40,490 bases of DNA, taken from positions 1 to 40,490 of the forward strand of contig CANFVA010000007.1 of NCBI GenBank assembly GCA_947450255.1, read 5' to 3'. The position numbers were made by a program, and so were the translations under genes. This DNA is from Comamonadaceae bacterium (GTDB taxonomy: Bacteria > Pseudomonadota > Gammaproteobacteria > Burkholderiales > Burkholderiaceae_C). The notes under the pieces are model-generated. The model did no database searches, was not told the DNA's origin, and saw only the letters and a program-made list of their open reading frames with translations. Positions 10,874 through 19,900 of the stretch are shown here, one piece after another (position 1 is the stretch's first letter; each line of letters opens with the position of its first letter).

Positions 10874-12000
10874 GCCCTAGAAAGCGCTTTGCACTCTCGC
10901 GCAGAAATGCCCTGCAGCTGCTGGCCTGCGGAGCCGCTGCAAGCAGTGCCGCCCCTGGCAGCCAATACGCACCGGTACCGGGCACACCTGCAGCACTGCA
11001 GTTTCCGGGTGATTTCGGGGCCCACCCGGCGTTTCAAACCGAGTGGTGGTACGTCACCGGCCTGGTGTGGATCGATGCGCAGACCCATTACGGATTTCAG
11101 CTGACGTTTTTTCGCAGCCAGATTGCGTCCGCACAGAGCTCGGCTTCCAAGCTGGCTGCCAAGCATCTGGTCTTTGCCCATGCAGCGCTCAGCGACGTGC
11201 AGCATAAAACCTTGCACAGCGACCAGCGTATGGCCCGCTGGTCCGGCCTGCCCGCAGGCAGCAACCCCGCCGACCTGGCCTGGGCGCGGATGGGCGACAC
11301 CGGACTGCAGTTGCACGACTGGTCGCTGAGCCGCCAAGGCAGCGAAGGCTTGCACGCACGCGCGCAAGGTAAAGACTTCGCCCTGGATTTGCAATTGGCA
11401 CCCAGCCAGCCGGTGCTGCTGCAAGGGAAAAACGGCCTGTCCCGCAAAGGGCCCTCAGCCCGCCATTTCAGCTACTACTACAGCCTGCCGCAACTCGAAG
11501 TCCACGGTCAGATCCGCGTACAAGGTCGCCAGTACCGCGCTGCAACGGGTAGCCTGGCCTGGCTGGACCATGAATGGAGCAATGCCTTGCTGCCGCCGGG
11601 CGCCGTGGGCTGGGATTGGATCGGCATCAATATGCTGGACGGCAGCGCGCTGACCGCATTCCAGGTACGCGACCAAAGCGGTGCTGCGCTCTGGGACGGC
11701 GGCTCATTTCGGGCCGGCAAGACCTTGTATACCTTCGCGCGCGGCGAGGCGGTATTTCAGGCAACGCACTGGTGGCGCAGCCCGCGCAGCCAGGCGCGTT
11801 ATCCGGTGCAGTGGCGGGTGCGTACACCGGCGGATTTCTACACCGTCAAGGCCGTGTTTGAAGCCCAGGAGCTTGACAGCAGCGGTGCCACGGGCACCAT
11901 TTACTGGGAAGGCCTGTGCGATGTTTTGGACAGCAGTGGGCGCCTGGTAGGTCGCGGTTATTTGGAGATGACCGGCTATGCCGCGCCCTTGCGCTTGTAG
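10870..12000 (+). CDS. AttH/CrtC-like lipocalin-domain protein, probable Tat lipoprotein
   Basis: A 376-residue protein of the AttH / hydroxyneurosporene synthase-like superfamily, which has two lipocalin-like barrels. The hallmark FQTEWWYVTGL appears early in the mature part, followed by AHAALSD, GSLAWLDHEWSN, GWDWIGINML and, near the end, GRGYLEMTGY. Most such proteins encoded beside FtsX-type permeases are extracytoplasmic and presumably bind lipid or another hydrophobic ligand; carotenoid hydratase activity is not implied. The N-terminus has twin arginines (SRRNALQLL) leading to LLAC-G, so Cys20 could be lipidated after Tat export. The start is GTG at 10870, overlapping the permease stop as GTGA, with AAGGAGG just upstream, so the two are translated together. 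Confidence 0.82.
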   Translation: MSPRKRFALSRRNALQLLACGAAASSAAPGSQYAPVPGTPAALQFPGDFGAHPAFQTEWWYVTGLVWIDAQTHYGFQLTFFRSQIASAQSSASKLAAKHLVFAHAALSDVQHKTLHSDQRMARWSGLPAGSNPADLAWARMGDTGLQLHDWSLSRQGSEGLHARAQGKDFALDLQLAPSQPVLLQGKNGLSRKGPSARHFSYYYSLPQLEVHGQIRVQGRQYRAATGSLAWLDHEWSNALLPPGAVGWDWIGINMLDGSALTAFQVRDQSGAALWDGGSFRAGKTLYTFARGEAVFQATHWWRSPRSQARYPVQWRVRTPADFYTVKAVFEAQELDSSGATGTIYWEGLCDVLDSSGRLVGRGYLEMTGYAAPLRL

Positions 12001-12034
12001 TGCAAAGGCGGCGCACTAGGCGATGCAGCGTGGA

Positions 12035-13393
12035 TCATTGCTCTTTGAGGGATACCGCCAGGCGCTTTAAAAACGGGTGAAGCAAGTAGGTCAGCAAGGT
12101 TCTTTCACCGGTTTGAAAAACCACTTCCACCGGCATGCCGGGCTGCATTTGGTTTTGTCCGAGCTGGGCCATACCCTCGGGGGTAATTTCGACCCGCCCC
12201 AGGTAGTACGCAGCGCCGGTGCGGGCATCGGTCAAGGTATCCGATGAAATCGAGGTCACCAGGCCTTTGACCACCAGCGAAGGGTTGTGCGCAAAAGCTG
12301 AAAACCGCACATCGGTCTTGAGGCCTTGCTGAATGCGGTCGATCAAATTGGTGGGTATGCGCGCATCAATGATCAGGGCTTCATTTTGGGGAACGATGTC
12401 CATCAATTTCACGCCTGGTGGTATCACGCCACCCTCGGTTTGTTCCATCAATCCAACCACTTGTCCGCTGGCCGGAGCGATCACCACCATACGCTTGAGG
12501 TCGGCGGCGGCGGCATTTAGCTTTTGCTCATAAGGCTGCACTTCGCGCCGCACGTCGGCCAACATGCTATCGACCTCCTTACGGTACTCCTGCACGCGCT
12601 GCGCTGCGCGCGAGCGGGTCTCAGCAATTTGCTCGGCTCCGCGCAGGGCGTTGCTATGCGACTCGGCAATCGCGCCTAAAGCGTCCGAGGCCATGCGCTC
12701 CAGATCGCGCTGACGGGTGCGCGGCACATAGCCTTCGCGCACCATGTCCCGAATGCTTTTAAGCTCATCCTCAACCGATTGCAGTTGATCGTTGCGGTTT
12801 GAGCGCACCCGCTCGGCCCCCTGGATCATGGCCTGCAAACCCTTTATGACATCTTGGGCCGCCTGCATGTCCGTCGCCATCGCATTACGCCGTGCGCGGA
12901 ACAAATTTTCCTGGTTGGCCATGATCTGCTTAATCTGCGGATCGTCCTTTTCCTTTAAAAGATCAGCATGAAAGCTCACGACCGATTTGTTGGTTTGTTC
13001 GGCGACCAAGCGGTCTTCAGAGGCCCGCAGCGTCAAGTAATGGTAGCGAATCTCTTCGTAATTGCCGCGCAGCGAAGCATCGTCCAAGGCGATCAAGGGA
13101 TCGTCCTTGTTAACAAACTGACCTTCCTTGACAAAAATCTTGCGAATCAAGCCACCGCTCAGGTGCTGCACCGTTTTGCGCTTGGCGGCAATGGTGACCA
13201 AGCCTTGGGCCGGGACACCTTCGTCCAGCGGCGCCAAAGCCGCCCAAGCTAAAAATCCACCAAAGCCGATGGCCAACACCCACAGCCCCAGCCGCATAGG
13301 GCCCCGGGTATCGGAGAAATCAACGACTGGGCCTTGGGGCAGCACGGGCGACTCGGCCAGTGGGGGCTTTGTGGAAAGATTTTGAAATGCCAT
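12035..13393 (-). CDS. Type I secretion membrane fusion protein, HlyD/PrtE family
   Basis: A 452-residue periplasmic adaptor that bridges an inner-membrane ABC exporter to an outer-membrane channel. A short cytoplasmic tail is followed by one membrane helix (LGLWVLAIGFGGFLAWAAL, about residues 32-50). Then comes a barrel-sandwich half (KTVQHLSGGLIRKIFVKEGQ), a long coiled-coil region to about residue 290, the matching half (VVIAPASGQVVGLMEQTEGG), a beta-barrel domain (ARIPTNLIDRIQQGLKTDV) and the typical PGMPVEVVFQTGERTLLTYL end. I chose ATG 13393, which has AGGA 7 bases upstream; a TTG two codons earlier is in frame. It lies 28 bases after the second ABC gene and is the last gene of the cassette. 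No TolC homologue follows; the next gene converges on it. Confidence 0.92.
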   Translation of the reverse strand: MAFQNLSTKPPLAESPVLPQGPVVDFSDTRGPMRLGLWVLAIGFGGFLAWAALAPLDEGVPAQGLVTIAAKRKTVQHLSGGLIRKIFVKEGQFVNKDDPLIALDDASLRGNYEEIRYHYLTLRASEDRLVAEQTNKSVVSFHADLLKEKDDPQIKQIMANQENLFRARRNAMATDMQAAQDVIKGLQAMIQGAERVRSNRNDQLQSVEDELKSIRDMVREGYVPRTRQRDLERMASDALGAIAESHSNALRGAEQIAETRSRAAQRVQEYRKEVDSMLADVRREVQPYEQKLNAAAADLKRMVVIAPASGQVVGLMEQTEGGVIPPGVKLMDIVPQNEALIIDARIPTNLIDRIQQGLKTDVRFSAFAHNPSLVVKGLVTSISSDTLTDARTGAAYYLGRVEITPEGMAQLGQNQMQPGMPVEVVFQTGERTLLTYLLHPFLKRLAVSLKEQ

Positions 13394-13421
13394 GCTCAAT
13401 TCCTAAAACGTCGTCAATCCA

Positions 13422-15155
13422 TCATGTCGGGTGTGCAACAGGCGCGGGTGGCACCACGCTAAGCTTGTGCGGCACCGGCGCAACGCTGGTTGCCTCATCT
13501 GCCGCTTCTTGGATGTAGCCGTCATCGAGCGTTACCACGCGATCTGCGAGGATCACCACATTGGTGCGATGGGTAATGAAAATCACTGTGCTGCCTAAGG
13601 CCTTGAGCTGCTTGATAACTGCAATCAGCGCCAATTCACCGTCGTTGTCCAGATTGGAATTCGGCTCATCGAGCACGATCAGCGAAGGCAGCCCGTAAAT
13701 CGCCCGGGCTAAGCCCACGCGCTGGCGTTGCCCGCCGGACAGCAAACCGCCAGCCTCCCCCACCTCGGTGTCATAGCCGCGAGGCAGGCGCAAAATCATG
13801 TCGTGAACGCCCGCCAACTGCGTGGCGGCCAGCACTTTATCGGTATCGGCCACACCAAATCGAGCGATGTTTTCGGCAATCGTACCTTCCGTAAATTGGA
13901 TGTCCTGTGGCAGGTAGCCGATATAGGGCCCCAAGCTGTCGCGGCTCCAATCGTCCAGCGCATGGCCGTCCAGTTGCACCAGACCCTCGTAGGCAGGCCA
14001 AATGCCCACCAGGCAACGCGCCAAGGTGGTCTTGCCCGAGCCCGATGGACCCAAAATCGCAACTATCTGCCCTGCTGCAAAGTCGGCACTGATGCCTTTG
14101 AGAATCGGCGCGCTGCGCCCGGGTGCATGCGCGACCAGCCCTTGGAGACGCAATCGGCCCGCGGGCTTGGCCGTTAAAGCCTTGGCTTGTGGCTGCGGAT
14201 TTGCGTCCAACAGGACAGCCAAGCGGCCATAGGATTTGCGCGCCGCAAACAGTGCGCCCCAGCTGGACACCAAGGCGTCAATCGGCGCGGTAGCGCGGCC
14301 CATCAAGATATTGGCCGCAAAAATGGACACCGGGCTCAACTCACCGCGCAACACCAGCACGGCGCCCACACCAAGTGAGAGCGACTGCTGCGCATAGCGG
14401 ACAAATTTACTAAAGGCCTGTACCTGGCTGCTGCGGTTTTGCGCCGCATGGCTGGTTTGCAGATGCTGGGCATGCAGATGGGACCAGCGCTTGCGGAAAT
14501 GGGGCAACATGCCCATGGCTTCGATGCTGTCTGCGTTGCGCAGCTTGCTCAGGATAAAGGCGTTCAATTGCCCTAGGGAGGCTTGCGACTGCTCCATGGG
14601 GTTCAAGCTCAAGCGATGGCCCAGGTGCGCTACCAGGGCCAATATCAGGGTAAATGCGATGGACAAGCAGCCCAACCAGGGGTGCAACAAAAACAACACG
14701 CCGATATAAAAAATTGACCACGGCGCGTCCAAAAATGCAAACAAACCCGCGCCGGTTAAAAACTGGCGCACTTGCGTCAAATCCGAAAAGGCCTGTACCG
14801 GATCGCCCTTGCCGGCGTGGATTTGCGATTGAAAACTCGCGTTGAAAACGCGCGCACTGAGCAGCTTGTCCAACTTCACGCCCGTACGTACCAACAAACG
14901 CGCCCGCGACCACTCGGCAAAAGCCATCACCGCCAGGAAAAAAACCATGACGGCGGTCAACACATACAGGGTGAAGTCGCTGCCGCTTTGCATCACGCGG
15001 TCAAACAACTGCATCATGTACAAAGCAGGCGTCACCATCAGCAGGTTGGCCACCAGCGAAAAAACGACGCACACCGCAAACTCGCGCCGCAGCAGGCGCA
15101 ATGCGGCCGGCAAGGCCTGGGGGGCAGCCATGGCGTTCGCGGGCATAGTGCTCAA
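13422..15155 (-). CDS. Type I secretion ABC permease/ATPase, PrtD type (second copy)
   Basis: A 577-residue inner-membrane exporter half with fused membrane and ATPase domains, the usual PrtD length, and no N-terminal C39-like domain. The membrane part opens with RRLLRREFAVC-like text and VTPALYMMQLFDRVMQSGS. The ATPase has Walker A GPSGSGKTT (about 368), signature LSGGQRQRVGLARA (about 470), Walker B LIVLDEPNSNLD and the switch histidine in ITHRTN, so it looks catalytically intact. The frame starts with TTG at 15155, overlapping the upstream gene as TTGA; an ATG at 15146 is an equally possible start and would shorten it by 3 residues. The C-terminus carries a Pro/Val/Ala-rich tail. It is clearly a divergent paralogue of the preceding gene rather than a recent duplicate. 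Confidence 0.92.
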   Translation of the reverse strand: MSTMPANAMAAPQALPAALRLLRREFAVCVVFSLVANLLMVTPALYMMQLFDRVMQSGSDFTLYVLTAVMVFFLAVMAFAEWSRARLLVRTGVKLDKLLSARVFNASFQSQIHAGKGDPVQAFSDLTQVRQFLTGAGLFAFLDAPWSIFYIGVLFLLHPWLGCLSIAFTLILALVAHLGHRLSLNPMEQSQASLGQLNAFILSKLRNADSIEAMGMLPHFRKRWSHLHAQHLQTSHAAQNRSSQVQAFSKFVRYAQQSLSLGVGAVLVLRGELSPVSIFAANILMGRATAPIDALVSSWGALFAARKSYGRLAVLLDANPQPQAKALTAKPAGRLRLQGLVAHAPGRSAPILKGISADFAAGQIVAILGPSGSGKTTLARCLVGIWPAYEGLVQLDGHALDDWSRDSLGPYIGYLPQDIQFTEGTIAENIARFGVADTDKVLAATQLAGVHDMILRLPRGYDTEVGEAGGLLSGGQRQRVGLARAIYGLPSLIVLDEPNSNLDNDGELALIAVIKQLKALGSTVIFITHRTNVVILADRVVTLDDGYIQEAADEATSVAPVPHKLSVVPPAPVAHPT

Positions 15156-16876
15156 GCCGGAACCACTGCAGCCGGTGGCACCGGCAAGGGCACACTGGCC
15201 TTGGGGCGCAAGCTGTCCATGATCTGCTCGCGCGGACCATAGGCCTTTAATTGCCCCTCCACCAGTACCAGCATCAGGTCTGCAATTTCCAATATATTGG
15301 CGCGGTGACTGATCAACACAATGGTCGAACCGTTGTCGCGCAATGCCAAGATGGTTTTGATCAGCGCGGCTTCACCTTCCACATCCAGGCTGGAATTGGG
15401 TTCATCCAACACCACCAAGCGAGGATTGCCGTAGAGCGCACGCGCCAAACCCACGCGCTGGCGCATTCCGCCCGAGAGAAAACTACCGCCTTCGCCAATC
15501 AGGGTGTCATAGCCCTGCGGAAGTGCCAGTATGCTGTCATGCAGTCCCACCGCCTGCGCTGCCGCGTGTACCTGCAGCATGTCAAGTTCGCCAAAACGCG
15601 CGATATTGTCGGCAATCGTTCCGCCAAACAACTCCACGTCTTGCGACAAATAACCCACGTACGGGCCTAACTCTGCCTTGTTCCAACGATAGACATCGGC
15701 ACCGTCCAGCCGCACATGGCCCGCTTGCGCTGGCCACAGACCAACCAGCAAACGGGCGAGCGTGGTTTTACCCGAACCGGAGGGGCCAATCAGCGCCAAG
15801 AGCTTGCCCGCAGGCAATACGAAGGAGACGTTGCGGATGATCGGTATCGAGGAATTGGGCGCCACGCAACTGACCGCCTCTACCGCCAGCTGTCCGAGTG
15901 GAGGTGGCAGCGCCATGCCCGCAGGAGCCTCTGGGAAAGCGGTCAAGAGACGGTCCAAGCGCGCATAAGCATCGCGTGCCGCAACCACGTTTTTCCAAAG
16001 CCCAATCAATTGCAAAATAGGCGCCATCACCCGGCCACCCAGGATAGAGGCGACCACGATTAAACCCGCACCGCCGGGGAACAGGCCATTGATCGTCAAC
16101 AAGCACCCGACACCCAGCACCAGTGAGGACTGCGCCATCTGCACGAACTTACCCAGGCTGCTGTAGTTGGCAGCCGACTCGGAAGCCTGCGCTTGTAAAA
16201 CCAAAGACTGCGCCTGCTTTTTCATCCAGCGCTGGCGCAGGTTGCCCAGCATACCCATGGCCTGGATAACCTGGGCGTTGCGCAAGGCCTTTTGCGTAAA
16301 TTGTGTGGCATCGATAGACGCCCCATTGGCGGCGCGCAGGGGCGAGGCAGTGCCGCGCTCCGTTAGAGCGGCCAGGCCCACTTGCAACAGCGCACCGACC
16401 AAGGCCATACAGCCCAAATAGGGGTTGATATAAAACACCGCTGGCAAGAACAACAAGGCAAACGGCACATCCAAGAGCACTGTCATGGTGTTGCTCGCCA
16501 CAAAATCACGAACGATGCGCAAATCACTGAAGGGTTGGCTGGAAGCACCCGGGATGCGCTTGAGGTTGGCTTCAAATGCGCAATCAAACACACGCTTGCT
16601 CACCAGTGAATCGAATTGTTGTGCAGCGGCTTGCAAGATGGAGTGACGCACCCATTCGAGCACCTCCATCACGCCAATCAAAAATAAAAGCAAGCCAGTG
16701 AGCATGGCCAAGGTCGTGAGACTTTGGCTGTTGATCACCCGGTCGTACACCTGCAGCATATACAGCGTTGGCGCCACTACCAGCATGCTGGTAAAAAAGC
16801 CAAACAACAAGGCGGCGCGAACAGATGCCTGCTGCGCGAACAGAGCAGCACGTAGCTCAGACTTTATATTGGACAA
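15152..16876 (-). CDS. Type I secretion ABC permease/ATPase, PrtD type (first copy)
   Basis: A 574-residue exporter half, again PrtD-like. The membrane region begins VAPTLYMLQVYDRVINSQS, and the ATPase has Walker A GPSGSGKTT (about 364), signature LSGGMRQRVGLARA (about 467), Walker B LVVLDEPNSSLD and LISHRAN. All catalytic residues are present. The only start I can find is TTG at 16876; no ATG or GTG lies in frame before the upstream stop. It is the first gene after the giant repeat gene, 115 bases downstream of it and behind a stem-loop. With the second ABC gene it may form a heterodimer. The tail is Pro/Val-rich like that of its partner. Confidence 0.92.
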   Translation of the reverse strand: MSNIKSELRAALFAQQASVRAALLFGFFTSMLVVAPTLYMLQVYDRVINSQSLTTLAMLTGLLLFLIGVMEVLEWVRHSILQAAAQQFDSLVSKRVFDCAFEANLKRIPGASSQPFSDLRIVRDFVASNTMTVLLDVPFALLFLPAVFYINPYLGCMALVGALLQVGLAALTERGTASPLRAANGASIDATQFTQKALRNAQVIQAMGMLGNLRQRWMKKQAQSLVLQAQASESAANYSSLGKFVQMAQSSLVLGVGCLLTINGLFPGGAGLIVVASILGGRVMAPILQLIGLWKNVVAARDAYARLDRLLTAFPEAPAGMALPPPLGQLAVEAVSCVAPNSSIPIIRNVSFVLPAGKLLALIGPSGSGKTTLARLLVGLWPAQAGHVRLDGADVYRWNKAELGPYVGYLSQDVELFGGTIADNIARFGELDMLQVHAAAQAVGLHDSILALPQGYDTLIGEGGSFLSGGMRQRVGLARALYGNPRLVVLDEPNSSLDVEGEAALIKTILALRDNGSTIVLISHRANILEIADLMLVLVEGQLKAYGPREQIMDSLRPKASVPLPVPPAAVVPA

Positions 16877-16931
16877 GCGACCCGCATCACTAAAAAGTTA
16901 CCACGCCCACATAGCAAGGCCACAAAGACAA

Positions 16932-16964
16932 GGCCCCAAGTCGAAGTGGATTCGACATGGGGCC
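16932..16964 (-). terminator. Stem-loop between the giant gene and the exporter genes
   Basis: ggcccca (16932-16938) pairs with tggggcc (16958-16964) and tcgaa (16941-16945) pairs with ttcga (16951-16955), separated by a 2x2 internal loop and closed by a 5-base loop. On the minus strand it is followed by TTGTCTTTGT, a U-rich but interrupted tail. It sits just after the giant gene's stop codon. This looks like a leaky intrinsic terminator or mRNA-stabilising hairpin that would keep exporter mRNA below substrate mRNA. Confidence 0.65.
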
Positions 16965-16991
16965 CGCCTTTAAGACCGAGGTTATCGCAAA

Positions 16992-19900
16992 TTAGGCAAT
17001 CACACCGGTAGTGGCAATAGCATGACCGTCGTAGGACAAAGAGCCAACCAGCGTGAGCGTCACGTGCTCCATGGACTGATCGCCATTAAAGATGATAGTT
17101 TGCTCGTGTCCGGCGTCGGCATTCATCATGATCGCAGCGACCTGTTTATGGGTGCTGTGGTCTGTGAAGATCACCGTAGTTCCGGAATGCGAGACATCCA
17201 GCTGGCTTTTGGTGTAGGACTCAAACACGATATTGTTATTGCCATTAGCACCAAGCAGCACCAACTTACCGCCCTGCTCCACGCTGATCGTTTGGCTGCC
17301 CGCCGCGTCAATGATCTGCTTGACCTCACCATTGACAATATGCTGCTCTGCCGAGCCGGACGACATCACCAAGAATGCATTTGCCGCAGACAGGTTGGGC
17401 GTATCGGCCAAGGTGGCGGTGATATGCCCCGTGGTATTGAGTGCTTTGAGTGCCTGCAACTGGCCAAAGGTGATGGTCGCATCTTGAACCACGATATCGG
17501 CACCGTTTTCAATATGCGCTCTGCCAGCCGTTGACAGCAAGTTGGCGATCGATCCATAAACATAGCCGTAGCTCACATGGCCTGCGGTGTCCAAGGTGGC
17601 CAAGGTACCACTGCTCAGGGCGGTGATGGCAACTCCGCCGGCGATGGCTACGTGCAAGGATCCCGTGCTGACAGAGACGCCGCTGCTGCTTAACACACTG
17701 GCTACATCGGCTTCGGATCCAGACAGCATGGTGACGCCGTTGGCATTCAAAGTCGATGTGCACAAGCCATCCAGTGTATGCAAGCTGGCCGCATCGACCG
17801 ATCCACTTACCACCACCGAAGCTGCACCGTTTAGTACCGCTGCAGGCACCTGCAACAGAGCCGAAGCAGTACCACCGATGGCCGCAAAACTCGCAGCGGA
17901 ATTGGCCGCATGGATGGCAACTGCCTCGCCTGCCGTCGCAGTGCCGCTGACGGTCACCGCGGTGGCATGCAGCAAAGCGTGCTCATAGCCGCTAGCGGAC
18001 AAGAGTGCAGCCAAGGCACTAGCCGAGCCGCTGACTGCCGCGAAGGTTGCCGCGCTATTGGCACCATAAATGGTTGTCAGCTCGGCTACCGAGGCCGTGC
18101 CACTTACCGTCACCACCGACGAGTTGGCCAAGGCCGCTGCATCCAAGTCCGCTAAATCCGATGCCGTGCCGCTGATGGCTGCGAAGGTTGCATTGCTATC
18201 GACCGCATACAAGGCCGCGGCATTCGCTGCAGAGGTGGTGCCGGTTGCCAGCACCATATCCGCATGGCTCAGCGCGGTAGCGCCCACAGCGGTCAGGGCC
18301 GATGCGCTGTCGCTGATGGTCTCAAAGGTGGCAGCGCCGTTCGCGTTGTAGATTGTGGTGGCTTGCGCCGCAGTCGCTGTGCCGCTTGCACTTACCGCGT
18401 CCGCCTGACCCAAAGCAGCCGCGTTGACGGCGGCCAGGGCCGCTGCACTGTCGCTGATTTCTGCGAAGGTGGCGGCATTGTTAGCGGTATAGATCGTGGC
18501 CGCTTGGGCCGCCGTGGCGGCATCGGTCGCCGCCACCGCCATCGCGTTAGCCAGTGCCGTCGCGTTCACAGCGGCCAAGGCTGACGCCGTGTCGCTGATC
18601 TCGTCAAAGGTCGCAGCAGGGTTAGCACTGTAAATCGTGGTGGCCTGCGCTGCCGTGGCCGTTCCCACTACATTGACCGCGGACGCGTTACCTAGAGCCG
18701 TTGCGTTGACCGCAGCTACAGAGCTAGCGCTGTCCTCAATGGTGTCAAAGATAGCGCCATTATTGGCGTCGTAAATTGTGGTGGCCTCGTCTGCAGATGC
18801 CGTTCCAGAAACATTGACAACGCTCGCGTTACCCAATGCCGTTGCATTCACTGCAGCCAAGGCACTCGCGGTATCGCTGATCTCGGCAAAAGTTGCCGCG
18901 TTATTCGCGTCATAAATCGTGGTCGCTTCGTCAGCCGAAGCCGTGCCAGTAGCACTGACCGCGGTCGCGTTGCCCAAAATAGCGGTGTCCAGCGCAGCCA
19001 GCAAGGTCGCCGTGTCGCTGATCGCGGTGAAGTGCGCATCCGAATAGAAGCCGCACAAGGTCGCCGCCTGATCCGCCGTGGCGACACCCGTCGCCAGCAC
19101 CAGATCCGCGTGACCCAAGGCCGTTGCATCCACAGCGGCCAGCGCCGTTACGCTATCGCTGATGGTTGCAAAGGTGGCAGATGGGAAGTGGTCAAACAAG
19201 GCCGTCGCTTGCGCCGCTGTAGCAGTGCCGGTGGCCTTCACCGATTCCGCTTGGTTCAGGTAGGCAACGTTGGCCGCAGCCAACACACTAGCGGAATCGC
19301 TCAATTCGTCCACGGTTGCGCTGCTCACCGCGGTCCACAGGGCTTGTGCGTCCGCCAAGGATGTTGATCCAGTAGCTACTACGCTATCTGCGCTATTGAG
19401 CAAGACTGTCGTTGCGTTGGCCAGAAGATTCTCTGCGGTATCGCTGATCTCATTGAAGTGCGTACCGACGCAAATGGCGCGCAAATCGGTAGCCTCTTGC
19501 GCGGTGGCAGTCGTAGCGGTAACCGTGGTCGCCTGAGCCAGTGCGTCAGCGTCAACTTCGATCAATGCCGTCGCCGTGTCGCTGATCTCCAAGAAGGTTG
19601 CAAGCGCGTTGCCAGCAAAAATAGCGCTCGCCTGCGCGGCGTCGGCGGCATCCGTGACGGTCACCGCATCTGCATTGGCGAGCACGTCCGCATAGCCATC
19701 CGTGTTCACCAGGTCCGCAAGTTCAGATGCGGTGCCGCTGATTTCGAGGAAGTGCACCGTGGTGCCCGCTAGGTCAAACAGCGCCTGAACATCCGCAACT
19801 AGAGTGGGCGCATCAGAGACATTGACCACTGTTGCATTGGCGATGATGGCCTGACCCAGGTCGATTAGGTTGGCAGCCGAGCCATGGATTTCGGCAAAGC

